A DNA stretch of 64,000 nucleotides, taken from contig CATZZP010000010.1 of the NCBI GenBank assembly GCA_958426775.1, positions 1 through 64,000 on the forward strand, given 5' to 3'. Origin of the DNA: an uncultured Bacillota bacterium. Its GTDB lineage: Bacteria > Bacillota > Clostridia > Lachnospirales > CAG-274. Made by a program: the position numbers and the translations under genes. The notes under the pieces are model-generated. The model was not told where the DNA came from. It saw nothing but the letters and a program-made list of their open reading frames with translations, and did not search any database. Positions 25,868-33,942 of this stretch are shown piece by piece (positions within the stretch are counted from its first letter, which is position 1; every line of letters begins with the position of its first letter).

Positions 25868-26872
25868 TTATCTTCTTTCAACAGTAACAGCAATCTGGCT
25901 TGTATAACCGTTGTTAGGATTACTTACCTCAATTAAGATGTTTGAACCGAATACATCCTGAAGCTGGTCAATAGTTACTGTATCATAAGCCTGAAGGTTA
26001 TTGTCAGCAACTGTTGTGAAAAGCTCATCAAGAGTCATAGTGTTGTAAACAGTCTCCTGACCGTCTGCATCCTTGTAAAGTGATGAAAGGGTAATAAAGT
26101 CAGCACCTGTAATAGCAGTAATCTTTTCGCCTGTAGCCTTAACCTGGTCAGCTGATGCACTTGGTGCAAAAGCCTTCTTAACTACTTCATAGTCAGCCTT
26201 AATCTGGTCAGCTGTTGAATATGTAGTATTCTTAACGCTGTTTTCTAACTGAGCAAAAGCCTCGCTGTCAGTAACAACATCTGCTACAGCATTAGCAAAC
26301 TTGCTCCAGCCGATTTCTGTTCTGATGTTTGTAACTCTACCGCTGTTGCCCTTGAAGTCAATATTATCAATAAAGGTATTAACCTTTGAAGCATTGTTGT
26401 TAAGCTCTGCGTCATATGAGCCTGATGTAATAATAGTATCAATAAAGTCAAGCATCTTGGTCTTTGTAAGGGAACCGTTTGCATCCTCACCGTTGATAAC
26501 CTCTGTAAATCTTACAGGATTTACCTTACCTACAACAGCTGTAATATAAACATCTGTCTGTGGCTCAAGTGTCTGCTGAAGAATAGCAACAGCATCATCT
26601 GATGCAACTCTACCTACAACATTACCGTTATTTTCAATAAGGTCACCTGTAAAGTTAGCCTCAGCACGTACAAAGTCAGCGTTATCAGCAAAGCTGGCTT
26701 CATCAAGAGTATACTGTAAGACCCATGCTGCGTCATTACTTGTAAGTCTGCCGCTGCCGTCTACGTCGCCTGAACCGATTCTTGCTGTGCCTGAATCAGC
26801 TGCAAAAGCTGTAGTAGCCATGCTTAAACCCATAACTGTTGCTAACGCTAAACTTAAAACTTTCTTTTTCAT
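25868..26872 (-). CDS. Secreted protein with N-terminal dockerin-like domain
   Basis: The 334 residues begin with a signal peptide (to about AFA-24). A dockerin-like pair follows: a full calcium-loop repeat GDVDGSGRLTSNDAAWVLQYTLDE (about 35-58) and, after an insertion, a shorter second repeat GRVASDDAVAILQQTL (about 85-100) lacking the first acidic loop residues. Type I dockerins bind cohesins or pair within the same protein. The remaining 230 residues are helical and unrecognised. It follows the membrane protein gene by 27 bp and probably belongs to the kinase operon. No cohesin is visible in the window, so its binding partner is open. Confidence 0.75.
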   Translation of the reverse strand: MKKKVLSLALATVMGLSMATTAFAADSGTARIGSGDVDGSGRLTSNDAAWVLQYTLDEASFADNADFVRAEANFTGDLIENNGNVVGRVASDDAVAILQQTLEPQTDVYITAVVGKVNPVRFTEVINGEDANGSLTKTKMLDFIDTIITSGSYDAELNNNASKVNTFIDNIDFKGNSGRVTNIRTEIGWSKFANAVADVVTDSEAFAQLENSVKNTTYSTADQIKADYEVVKKAFAPSASADQVKATGEKITAITGADFITLSSLYKDADGQETVYNTMTLDELFTTVADNNLQAYDTVTIDQLQDVFGSNILIEVSNPNNGYTSQIAVTVERR

Positions 26873-26899
26873 TTCTTATTCCTCCCATATTATAATAAT

Positions 26900-27733
26900 T
26901 TAATTATACAAGCTTAGGTAATATGATTTCCTAAGGCTTTTTTCATTCATGTAAGAGTCCTCAGCTATCTGAACAATGGTTGTATCTGCCCCTATAGCCT
27001 CAAGCTCATTTCTCATATCGGTAAGGACTTTGTCAACCTTTTCATCACACTGACTTTCCATAGTAATTGCCCTACCCATATTGTTTTGTATAAATTTTGA
27101 AATTGATGCAGCACTTCTGTCACTGCCAAACTGTTGCTTGTACTCTTTTTTGAGTTGCTTTTCAAATGCACCCAACTCGCCTATATACTCAGCCTTTAAG
27201 GCATACATTTGTGTTATGTACTTAGCAGCAATTTCCTGCTCCTTTGTAAGAGCCTTTTTTGCCTCCGTATCACTACTGTTGTCTGCAGTATTGCCTTTGT
27301 TATCGGCATTACCCTTAACTTCAGCCGTATCTGATTGTTCAGTATTTGATACATTGTCATCAGTACCCGCTTCGTCACCCCCTGTATAGGAGTTTTCTGA
27401 CATAATACGTGCTACAGCCTCCTCAACACTTAAGGTACCTTTACGTATTTGTTCCTCCTCTTCAAGAGTAAAATCTCTTTTAACAGGGATATTATATTTT
27501 TCAATTTCCTTCTGGGTGTTCGCCTTAGAAGCGTTTATTTCCTCAGCAAGCTGTTCCTTGGTAGAGCTTTGTGCCTTAATAACGGCATTTATATTATCTC
27601 TCTGCCATATTGCCAAGGCAGACACAGCTGCCACAAAAAGCAGTATAATACAAAGAATAATTTTAAGAAGCTTATGAGACTTCCTTTTTTTAACTTTTTC
27701 CTCCAAGTAAATCTCCTTTCCTAAAATTTTCAC
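26900..27733 (-). CDS. Single-pass membrane protein with long extracytoplasmic domain, unknown function
   Basis: The 277 residues have a lysine-rich cytosolic start (EEKVKKRKSHK), one membrane helix at about 22-46 and an outside region rich in Glu, Lys, Asn and Asp. A low-complexity acidic stretch (about 115-160) and helical segments follow, suggesting coiled-coil character. No conserved enzyme motif was seen. It lies between the cpsB-type phosphatase (38 bp upstream) and the dockerin-like protein (27 bp downstream), so an accessory role in the same envelope pathway is plausible. The family was not recognised. Confidence 0.6.
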   Translation of the reverse strand: MKILGKEIYLEEKVKKRKSHKLLKIILCIILLFVAAVSALAIWQRDNINAVIKAQSSTKEQLAEEINASKANTQKEIEKYNIPVKRDFTLEEEEQIRKGTLSVEEAVARIMSENSYTGGDEAGTDDNVSNTEQSDTAEVKGNADNKGNTADNSSDTEAKKALTKEQEIAAKYITQMYALKAEYIGELGAFEKQLKKEYKQQFGSDRSAASISKFIQNNMGRAITMESQCDEKVDKVLTDMRNELEAIGADTTIVQIAEDSYMNEKSLRKSYYLSLYN

Positions 27734-27771
27734 TAATATCGGTTAAGCCCGATACTCGGGACGCGGAAACC

Positions 27772-28476
27772 CTATATATTTAAAATCTCACGTCCCCGTT
27801 TGTCCATCCTCTCAAGAACATCCTCTCCGCACTTAGCTCTGATAATCTTAAAAGCCTTATCAAGATTAGGCGGTCTTTTATCCATATTGTGGCAATCAGA
27901 GCCTACTAAGTCCACTACATTGGATTTAATAAGCTTAACGGCGTTCTTGCTTGTAAAGACCCCATTTATATAATCACCGTTCATCTGAATTACAGCACCT
28001 AAGCTAAACAGCTCTTCAATGTAGCTGTTTTTTTTCTGCAAATCCAAATAACGGTCTAAATGAGCAATAATAGGTATGATTTTGCAATCATAAATCAATT
28101 TTTCAATATCTGACATAACCTTTCCTGTCCATGGTTCAAACGGCATTTCAAGGAGCAGATAATCAGTATTTTCTATACAGAGCTTTCTAATATCCAGATG
28201 TGCATAAAAATTACCAAAATAGTACACTTCAGCACCAAGTATTACCCGAGGCAACTCTTCACCGCTTTTTTCTGCCTTATTTTTTAAGGCATGATAGGAG
28301 GCTTTTCTGTACTCCACAAATTTTTCCACGGTGTTTTGTCTAATGTAGAAATGAGGTGTTGCGACCATCACATCTACACCATGTTTAAAGCTTGCACGCA
28401 TCATCTCAAGTGACATATCACTGCTTTGACTGCCGTCATCAAGCTTGGGTAATATGTGTGAATGAAAGTCTATCAT
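27772..28476 (-). CDS. PHP-type tyrosine-protein phosphatase (CpsB/CapC/YwqE family)
   Basis: Manganese-dependent phosphatase that removes phosphate from the Tyr-rich tail of the BY-kinase and so controls polysaccharide assembly. The 234 residues open with IDFHSHILPKLDDGSQ, the PHP metal-binding HxH motif, followed by ATPHFY, an internal EV (Glu near 80), IPIIAHLDRY and the late VGSDCHNMDKRPPNL metal ligands. The gene is 22 bp downstream of the kinase gene, the usual order of such modules. Start is ATG at 28476 with no strong upstream site. Confidence 0.9.
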   Translation of the reverse strand: MIDFHSHILPKLDDGSQSSDMSLEMMRASFKHGVDVMVATPHFYIRQNTVEKFVEYRKASYHALKNKAEKSGEELPRVILGAEVYYFGNFYAHLDIRKLCIENTDYLLLEMPFEPWTGKVMSDIEKLIYDCKIIPIIAHLDRYLDLQKKNSYIEELFSLGAVIQMNGDYINGVFTSKNAVKLIKSNVVDLVGSDCHNMDKRPPNLDKAFKIIRAKCGEDVLERMDKRGREILNI

Positions 28477-28498
28477 TATTTAACATCCGTTCTGTATA

Positions 28499-29272
28499 TT
28501 AATTATAGTCTGTATCGTAGCCGTATTTATAGCCATACTTGTAGCCATAGCGTCTGTAGCTGTATTTCTTATACTTGTAACCACTCTTGGTGCTTACAAT
28601 GTCATTTAATACAACACCGATAATTTTGGCATTTACAAACTGCATTTTCTCTATAGCCTGAGTAATAAGCTTTCTTTCGGTTACATACTGTCTTGTCACA
28701 AGTATTACACCGTCTGCAAGGCTTGAAATAAGCACTGCGTCCGTAACTAAGTTTACGGGAGGTGTATCAAATATAATGTAATCATAATCCTGCTCCAGCT
28801 TGGCAATAATCTCCTTCATTTTATCGGAGCTTAAAAGCTCGGCAGGGTTCGGCGGTATTTTCCCTGCAAAAATTACATCAAGATTTGTATATTTTGTATT
28901 ATAAATTGCACTTGAAAGAGTACAATCATTAACAAGCACATTTGAAAGTCCTCTGTCGCCCTTCTGGTTAAAAAGCCTTGCAACATTAGGCCGTCTGAGG
29001 TCACAATCTATAAGTATAACCCTTGCCCCAGTTTCAGCAATGGTAATTGAAAGGTTTACATTTGTGGTACTTTTACCCGCTGCGGGAACAGAGCTTGTAA
29101 TAAGCACCTTCTTGCACTTATCGCCGGGAAGAGAGAACATAATATTTGTTCTAAGCTCCTTGTAAGCCTCCTTAACATCAAAGCTGCTTTTATCATTTAA
29201 AAGCATTTGTCTGTTACGCTCGGCGATTTTTATTCTTTCTTCACTTGTCCCTATTTTTTTCTTATTAAACAT
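28499..29272 (-). CDS. Bacterial tyrosine kinase (CpsD/CapB family)
   Basis: The 257-residue cytosolic BY-kinase has an early Walker A (SVPAAGKSTT, about 62-71), a Walker A' (LIDCDLRRPNVARLFN, about 95-110) and Walker B (YDYIIFDTPP, about 163-172). It ends in a Tyr-rich tail with about twelve tyrosines in the last 30 residues (YKYKKYSYRRYGYKYGYKYG). Such tails are autophosphorylated and cycle with the CpsB phosphatase to set chain length. It needs the CpsC-type membrane activator encoded upstream, 41 bp away. Confidence 0.93.
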   Translation of the reverse strand: MFNKKKIGTSEERIKIAERNRQMLLNDKSSFDVKEAYKELRTNIMFSLPGDKCKKVLITSSVPAAGKSTTNVNLSITIAETGARVILIDCDLRRPNVARLFNQKGDRGLSNVLVNDCTLSSAIYNTKYTNLDVIFAGKIPPNPAELLSSDKMKEIIAKLEQDYDYIIFDTPPVNLVTDAVLISSLADGVILVTRQYVTERKLITQAIEKMQFVNAKIIGVVLNDIVSTKSGYKYKKYSYRRYGYKYGYKYGYDTDYN

Positions 29273-29313
29273 AAGTAAATATCCCCTTAAGTAAATATTA
29301 TAAGGCCTTAAGC

Positions 29314-30042
29314 CTATGACGTTTCGGTATTCTCTTCATCAACAAAGATTTCAGGTATAATACCTATAACGGGATATTCGGTTAATTTTTTAAGGTCCTC
29401 TTCATTCTTGATACGAGTATCCATTAATTCCATAAGGAATACCAAACCAAGGCTTATTACAGCACCTAACAGAAAACCCATTGCAGTATTCTTTTTAATA
29501 TTAGGTGAAGACGGAGCTTCGGGGAGCTTTGCATAGTCAACCACCCTAACAAAGCTACCGTCCATAAACTCAGTAATTCTGTCGGGAGCAATATCAACAA
29601 CTGCATTAGCAATAATCTGTGATATTTCGGGAGAAGATGTAGTAACGTTAATCTGCATAAGTGAAGTTTCATTTACACCGCCGCTTGTAAGCATACCTCT
29701 AATATCATCAGAAGTAAAAGCCATGTCCGTTTCGTTTGAAACCGCTGCCGCAACCTGCTCAAGCACTGTATCACTCTCTATAAATTCAGAATAAAGTGCA
29801 ACCAGCTCACGACCCGTATCAATATCATTAATACTGATGGTCTGACTTATGGACGCCTTGCTGTTATTTACATAAAGTGTTGCACTGGCTGTATAAAGCG
29901 GTGTCATCACAAACTTGCTTATAAGGAAGGCAGAAACCGTAAAAATAAAAACTATAAATATAATGAGCCTTATTCTGGCAATTGCCATTTCCAACAGTCG
30001 CTTTAAATCAATCTCAATTACATCATCAGTTTGTCTTTCCAT
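29314..30042 (-). CDS. Polysaccharide co-polymerase / kinase activator (CpsC/Wzz family)
   Basis: The 242 residues have an N-terminal Wzz domain (IDLKRLLEMAIARIRLIIFI..., membrane helix about 22-42) with ATLYVNNSKAS. A large extracytoplasmic region follows, then the proline-rich LPEAPSSPNIKKN segment and a second helix at about 192-212. Such proteins act as chain-length regulators and activate the BY-kinase through the cytosolic C-terminus. It is the first gene after a strong promoter, so the operon runs from here through kinase, phosphatase, membrane protein and dockerin-like protein. Confidence 0.92.
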   Translation of the reverse strand: MERQTDDVIEIDLKRLLEMAIARIRLIIFIVFIFTVSAFLISKFVMTPLYTASATLYVNNSKASISQTISINDIDTGRELVALYSEFIESDTVLEQVAAAVSNETDMAFTSDDIRGMLTSGGVNETSLMQINVTTSSPEISQIIANAVVDIAPDRITEFMDGSFVRVVDYAKLPEAPSSPNIKKNTAMGFLLGAVISLGLVFLMELMDTRIKNEEDLKKLTEYPVIGIIPEIFVDEENTETS

Positions 30043-30077
30043 TTTACCTATTTCTCCAATGTATATTTTATTATTTG

Positions 30078-30106
30078 ATTATAACCCACCTAAAGCAAAA
30101 AATCAA
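30078..30106 (-). promoter_or_regulatory. Sigma-A-type promoter of the kinase/dockerin operon
   Basis: Minus-strand TTGATT (30101-30106), a 17-bp spacer and TATAAT (30078-30083), about 36 bp before the cpsC-type start. Confidence 0.75.
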
Positions 30107-30271
30107 GGAAAAACTTAAAATTTATATAAATATTATATAAAAGGCTCACCTAATATTGTTTTAACATTTTTTTGCAAAAATACTGCAAGGATTACTATGG
30201 ACAATCTCTCCGAATTGTGATATTATAATTGTAAGTGTTAAAAACTTAATATTATTATGGAGGTCTATAAA

Positions 30272-31075
30272 ATGGATAATTCTGTAAACTTTTCATTAGA
30301 GGGCAAGATTGCTCTCGTAACAGGTGCATCTTACGGTATCGGTTTTGCTATTGCAAGCGGTATGGCTAAGGCAGGTGCTACCATCGTTTTCAACGACATT
30401 AAGCAGGAGCTTGTTGACAAGGGTCTTGCAGCATACAAGGAAGCAGGCATTGATGCTCACGGTTATGTTTGTGACGTAACTGATGAGGATGCCGTAAACA
30501 ATATGGTTGCTGCAATCGAAAAAGAGGTTGGCGTAATTGACATCCTTGTAAACAATGCAGGTATCATTAAGAGAATACCTATGTGTGAAATGACAGCTGC
30601 TGAGTTCAGACAGGTTATTGATGTTGACCTTAACGCTCCTTTCATTGTTTCAAAGGCAGTTATTCCAAGCATGATTAAGAAGGGTCACGGTAAGATTATC
30701 AACATCTGCTCTATGATGAGTGAGTTAGGTCGTGAAACTGTTTCAGCTTACGCTGCTGCTAAGGGCGGTCTTAAGATGCTTACACGTAACATCTGCTCTG
30801 AGTACGGTAAGTACAACATTCAGTGCAACGGTATCGGACCGGGTTATATTGAAACTCCACAGACTGCTCCTTTAAGAGAAAGACAGCCTGACGGTTCAAG
30901 ACATCCTTTCGATTCATTTATTATCGCTAAGACTCCTGCTGAAAGATGGTTACAGCCTGAGGAGCTTGCAGGTCCTGCTGTATTTCTTGCTTCTGAAGCA
31001 TCAAATGCAGTAAACGGTCACGTTCTTTACGTAGACGGCGGTATCCTTGCTTACATCGGCAGACAGCCACAATAA
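30272..31075 (+). CDS. SDR family sugar-acid dehydrogenase (gluconate 5-dehydrogenase / KduD-like)
   Basis: Start at 30272 (MDNSVNF...); the upstream ATG at 30257 lies in the ribosome binding site itself (ATGGAGG). The 267 residues are a classical short-chain dehydrogenase. They carry the NAD(P) motif TGASYGIGFAI (about 20-30), NNAG (about 98-101), catalytic Ser in ICSMMSE, YxxxK as YAAAKGG, and a substrate-loop IAKTPAERW characteristic of gluconate 5-dehydrogenases and 2-deoxygluconate/KduD enzymes. In pectin degraders KduD reduces the galacturonate-derived ketoacid, which would fit the pectin locus nearby, though Gno-type function is equally possible. The codon use leans to GCT/GGT, suggesting high expression. 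Confidence 0.85.
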   Translation: MDNSVNFSLEGKIALVTGASYGIGFAIASGMAKAGATIVFNDIKQELVDKGLAAYKEAGIDAHGYVCDVTDEDAVNNMVAAIEKEVGVIDILVNNAGIIKRIPMCEMTAAEFRQVIDVDLNAPFIVSKAVIPSMIKKGHGKIINICSMMSELGRETVSAYAAAKGGLKMLTRNICSEYGKYNIQCNGIGPGYIETPQTAPLRERQPDGSRHPFDSFIIAKTPAERWLQPEELAGPAVFLASEASNAVNGHVLYVDGGILAYIGRQPQ

Positions 31076-31088
31076 TTTAATAAACTTA

Positions 31089-31117
31089 ACAGACCTTCTG
31101 CGGAGGGTCTGTTTTTT
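31089..31117 (+). terminator. Terminator after the SDR gene
   Basis: ACAGACC and GGTCTGT arms with inner pairs, followed by a T run to 31117. Confidence 0.85.
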
Positions 31118-31127
31118 ATGCAAAGAA

Positions 31128-31154
31128 AGAGCTGTCACCTAAGTAACAGCTCTT
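31128..31154 (-). terminator. Terminator after groEL
   Basis: Arms AAGAGCTGT and ACAGCTCTT pair around a short loop; minus-strand downstream bases are TCTTTG, a modest T tract. Confidence 0.6.
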
Positions 31155-31214
31155 GAATTTATTAAAAGTATTGAATAAGCTTTTTTGCAAAGTTTTTGAC
31201 TTTGTCAACAACGC

Positions 31215-32837
31215 TTACATCATGCCCATACCTGCACCGCCTGCAGGCATTGGAGGCTCAGGCTCCTTAATATCAGCCACAACTGACTCTGTTGTAAGGA
31301 TTGTTGAAGCAACACTGCTTGCATTCTGAAGTGCACTTCTTGTAACCTTAGCAGGGTCAATGATACCTGCTGATACCATGTTTACATATTCCTCTGTAAG
31401 TGCGTTAAAACCTTGGTCATTACCGCTTGCCTTAACATTATTTACAATAACGGCACCCTCAAGACCTGCATTTACCGCAATCTGACGAAGAGGAGCCTCT
31501 AAAGCTCTTAAAATAACACCTGCACCTGTCTTTTCATCACCCTCAAGAGATGAATATACCTTTTCAACAGCAGGGATACAGTGAATGTATGCACTGCCGC
31601 CGCCGCAGATAATACCCTCTTCAACAGCCGCCTTAGTAGCTGCAAGAGCATCCTCCATACGAAGCTTCTTTTCCTTAAGCTCCATTTCTGATGCAGCACC
31701 AACCTTGATAACAGCTACACCGCCGACAAGCTTAGCAAGTCTTTCCTGAAGCTTTTCTCTGTCAAAGTCTGATGTAGACTCTTCAATCTGAGCTCTTATC
31801 TGACCTACTCTGCCCTCAATCTCTGACTTATCACCGTTACCGCCTACGATAATAGTGTTTTCCTTGCTTACGTTTACAGTCTTAGCACGACCTAACATAT
31901 CAATAGTTGTGTCCTTAAGGTCAAGACCAAGCTCACTGCTTACTACCTGACCGCCTGTAAGGATTGCAATATCCTTAAGCATTTCCTTTCTTCTGTCACC
32001 AAAGCCGGGTGCCTTAACAGCAACACAGTTGAAGGTACCTCTTAACTTGTTTACGATAAGGGTTGTAAGAGCCTCACCCTCAACGTCCTCAGCAATAATA
32101 AGGAGCTTAGCACCCTGCTGAACAATCTGCTCAAGTAAAGGAAGAATATCCTGAATGTTTGAAATCTTTTTGTCTGTAATAAGGATGTATGGATTGTCAA
32201 GGTTAGCAACCATCTTTTCCATATCAGTTGACATATAAGCTGATAAATAGCCTCTGTCAAACTGCATACCCTCTACAAGCTCAAGCTCGGTATTCATGGT
32301 CTTGGACTCCTCAACAGTTATAACACCGTCATGAGAAACCTTTTCCATAGCATCGGCAATCATAGCACCTACTTCTTCGTCAGCTGCGGAAATAGAAGCA
32401 ATCATAGCAATGTGGTCCTTACCTGCAACAGGCTGGCTCATAGACTTAATAGCCTCAACTGCAGCATTGGTAGCCTTTGCCATACCCTTTCTTAAAATAA
32501 TAGGGTTAGCACCTGAAGCAATGTTCTTAAGACCCTCGCTAATCATAGCCTGTGCAAGAACAGTAGCTGTAGTAGTACCGTCACCTGCTACATCATTAGT
32601 CTTTGTAGCAACCTCTTTTACAAGTTGAGCACCCATATTCTCAAATGGGTCTTCAAGCTCAATATCCTTAGCAATAGTAACACCGTCATTTGTAATAAGA
32701 GGTGAACCGTACTTCTTGTCAAGTACAACGTTTCTGCCCTTAGGTCCTAAAGTTACCTTTACTGTATCAGCAAGCTGATTTACACCGTTTTCAAGTGCCT
32801 TTCTTGCATCTACACCGTATTTAATCTGTTTAGCCAT
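31215..32837 (-). CDS. groEL: Chaperonin GroEL (60 kDa)
   Basis: Forms the double-ring chaperonin that folds cytosolic proteins with GroES. The 540 residues show family landmarks: KYGVDARKALENGVNQLADTVKVTLGPKGRNVVLDK, GDGTTTATVLAQAM, the ATP-binding NDGVTIAKDI, and a C-terminal GGM-like tail ending AGMGMM. It lies 31 bp downstream of groES, and the pair is under a CIRCE operator. Confidence 0.98.
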   Translation of the reverse strand: MAKQIKYGVDARKALENGVNQLADTVKVTLGPKGRNVVLDKKYGSPLITNDGVTIAKDIELEDPFENMGAQLVKEVATKTNDVAGDGTTTATVLAQAMISEGLKNIASGANPIILRKGMAKATNAAVEAIKSMSQPVAGKDHIAMIASISAADEEVGAMIADAMEKVSHDGVITVEESKTMNTELELVEGMQFDRGYLSAYMSTDMEKMVANLDNPYILITDKKISNIQDILPLLEQIVQQGAKLLIIAEDVEGEALTTLIVNKLRGTFNCVAVKAPGFGDRRKEMLKDIAILTGGQVVSSELGLDLKDTTIDMLGRAKTVNVSKENTIIVGGNGDKSEIEGRVGQIRAQIEESTSDFDREKLQERLAKLVGGVAVIKVGAASEMELKEKKLRMEDALAATKAAVEEGIICGGGSAYIHCIPAVEKVYSSLEGDEKTGAGVILRALEAPLRQIAVNAGLEGAVIVNNVKASGNDQGFNALTEEYVNMVSAGIIDPAKVTRSALQNASSVASTILTTESVVADIKEPEPPMPAGGAGMGMM

Positions 32838-32868
32838 TTATTTGTCCTCCTGTCTCTTTTTATAAATA

Positions 32869-33150
32869 TCACTCAACTATAGCGAGAATGTCGCTTTCCT
32901 TAACAACAATGTATTCAGTACCCTGATACTTAACCTCCATACCTGCGTATTTAGAGTAAACAACCTTGTCGCCTACCTTAACCTCAACAGGTATAACCTT
33001 GCCGTCAACCTTAGCACCGGGACCTACGGCAATAACCTCAGCCTCCTGTGGCTTTTCCTTAGACTGGCTTGTAAGGATAATACCGCCCTTTGTGGTTTCT
33101 TCAGCCTCAAGCTGTTTTAAAACTACTCTGTCACCTAATGGTTTTATCAT
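32869..33150 (-). CDS. groES: Co-chaperonin GroES (10 kDa)
   Basis: Heptameric lid of the GroEL cavity. The 93 residues match the family: MIKPLGDRVVLKQLEAEETTKGGIILT, the mobile loop (SQSKEKPQEAEVIAVGPG) and a C-terminal YIVVKESDILAIVE. ATG at 33150 is preceded by AGGAGG. First gene of the groESL operon, 52 bp after CIRCE. Confidence 0.97.
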   Translation of the reverse strand: MIKPLGDRVVLKQLEAEETTKGGIILTSQSKEKPQEAEVIAVGPGAKVDGKVIPVEVKVGDKVVYSKYAGMEVKYQGTEYIVVKESDILAIVE

Positions 33151-33201
33151 TTTTATTCCTCCTTAAAAGATAATATATAAATTTACTTAGCTTTCTTTTT
33201 A

Positions 33202-33228
33202 TTAGCACTCACTTCTATTGAGTGCTAA
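33202..33228 (-). promoter_or_regulatory. CIRCE operator (HrcA binding site)
   Basis: A perfect TTAGCACTC-N9-GAGTGCTAA inverted repeat (arms 33202-33210 and 33220-33228). It is the classical HrcA repressor target and implies heat-shock control of groESL. A possible promoter, TTGGCA and TAACAT on the minus strand, lies just upstream at about 33232-33259. Confidence 0.97.
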
Positions 33229-33467
33229 CTATGTTATATAATAGATTAGTTATGCCAAGATTGCAATATCCATTTTAAGCTAAATTTGGTAAATATCTAA
33301 TATTTTCTCTTGTTTTCTCTTGTTTTCTTTAATTTACTCTAATTTACTTTTGTTATCTGTAATTGAATTTTCTAAAGGAAAGGCTTAATATATTATAAAT
33401 GAATAATATTCCCAAAATCCTCTATACTATTATTACAGACAATTTTAGCTATAGGAGGTATATTAAT

Positions 33468-33674
33468 ATGAAAGAATATTATGACCTTGTTGAATGCCTG
33501 AGAGTAACGGAAAGCCAGCTTAGGACAGCAGAAAACAGGCTTAATTATGCTACAGATGAACTGCTTATTGACAGCCTTATATATGAAATTGACTCCCTTT
33601 ATAAAAGGTATGCCTATTATTTAAGGCTTTGTAAAGAGCTTAACAAGGCGGAGGGTGAGGGTTATGCAGTCTGA
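33468..33674 (+). CDS. DUF2508 (YaaL-like) small protein
   Basis: Start at 33468 (MKEYYDLVECLRV..., AGGAGG upstream) gives 68 residues; the longer frame from 33399 lacks a ribosome site. It is a short helical protein resembling YaaL, which in B. subtilis sits between recR and bofA. Here it overlaps the bofA homologue by 11 bp, preserving that pair. No function is known for the family. The bases before it (33229-33467) are very AT-rich with partial direct repeats of TCTTGTTTTC and show no other clear signal. Confidence 0.75.
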   Translation: MKEYYDLVECLRVTESQLRTAENRLNYATDELLIDSLIYEIDSLYKRYAYYLRLCKELNKAEGEGYAV

Positions 33675-33927
33675 TACCCTTATCTACATATTAATAGGTG
33701 TACTTGCCCTATCTGCCCTTGTAACGGTTTTCGGCAAAGCATTAAAAACGCTGATAAAGGTAGGTTTTAAGTCAATTTTAGGTACAATTGCCATATTTAC
33801 GGCAGATTTTTTTCTTTCTCCTATAGGCTTCAGCGTAGGCATTAATATATTTACCGCCCTTGTAACAGGGGTTTTAGGCATACCGGGCTTTATTATGCTT
33901 TATGCCTTAAACTGGATTTTACAATAG
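33664..33927 (+). CDS. bofA: Pro-sigma-K processing inhibitor BofA-like protein
   Basis: Start at 33664 gives 87 residues, exactly the B. subtilis BofA length; two upstream GTG/GTT codons are less likely. Two membrane segments (about 5-25 and 58-85) flank a segment with the conserved FKSILGTIAIF region. In Bacillus, BofA inhibits the SpoIVFB intramembrane protease that cuts pro-sigma K in the outer forespore membrane. Clostridia homologues may have other roles, since many lack SpoIVF. It directly follows the DUF2508 gene and precedes a rhomboid protease. Confidence 0.85.
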   Translation: MQSDTLIYILIGVLALSALVTVFGKALKTLIKVGFKSILGTIAIFTADFFLSPIGFSVGINIFTALVTGVLGIPGFIMLYALNWILQ

Positions 33928-33942
33928 ATAGGACTGATAGAT

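Noticed and set aside
30257..30271. Upstream ATG of the SDR gene
   Set aside because: That ATG is part of the GGAGG ribosome site for the ATG at 30272.
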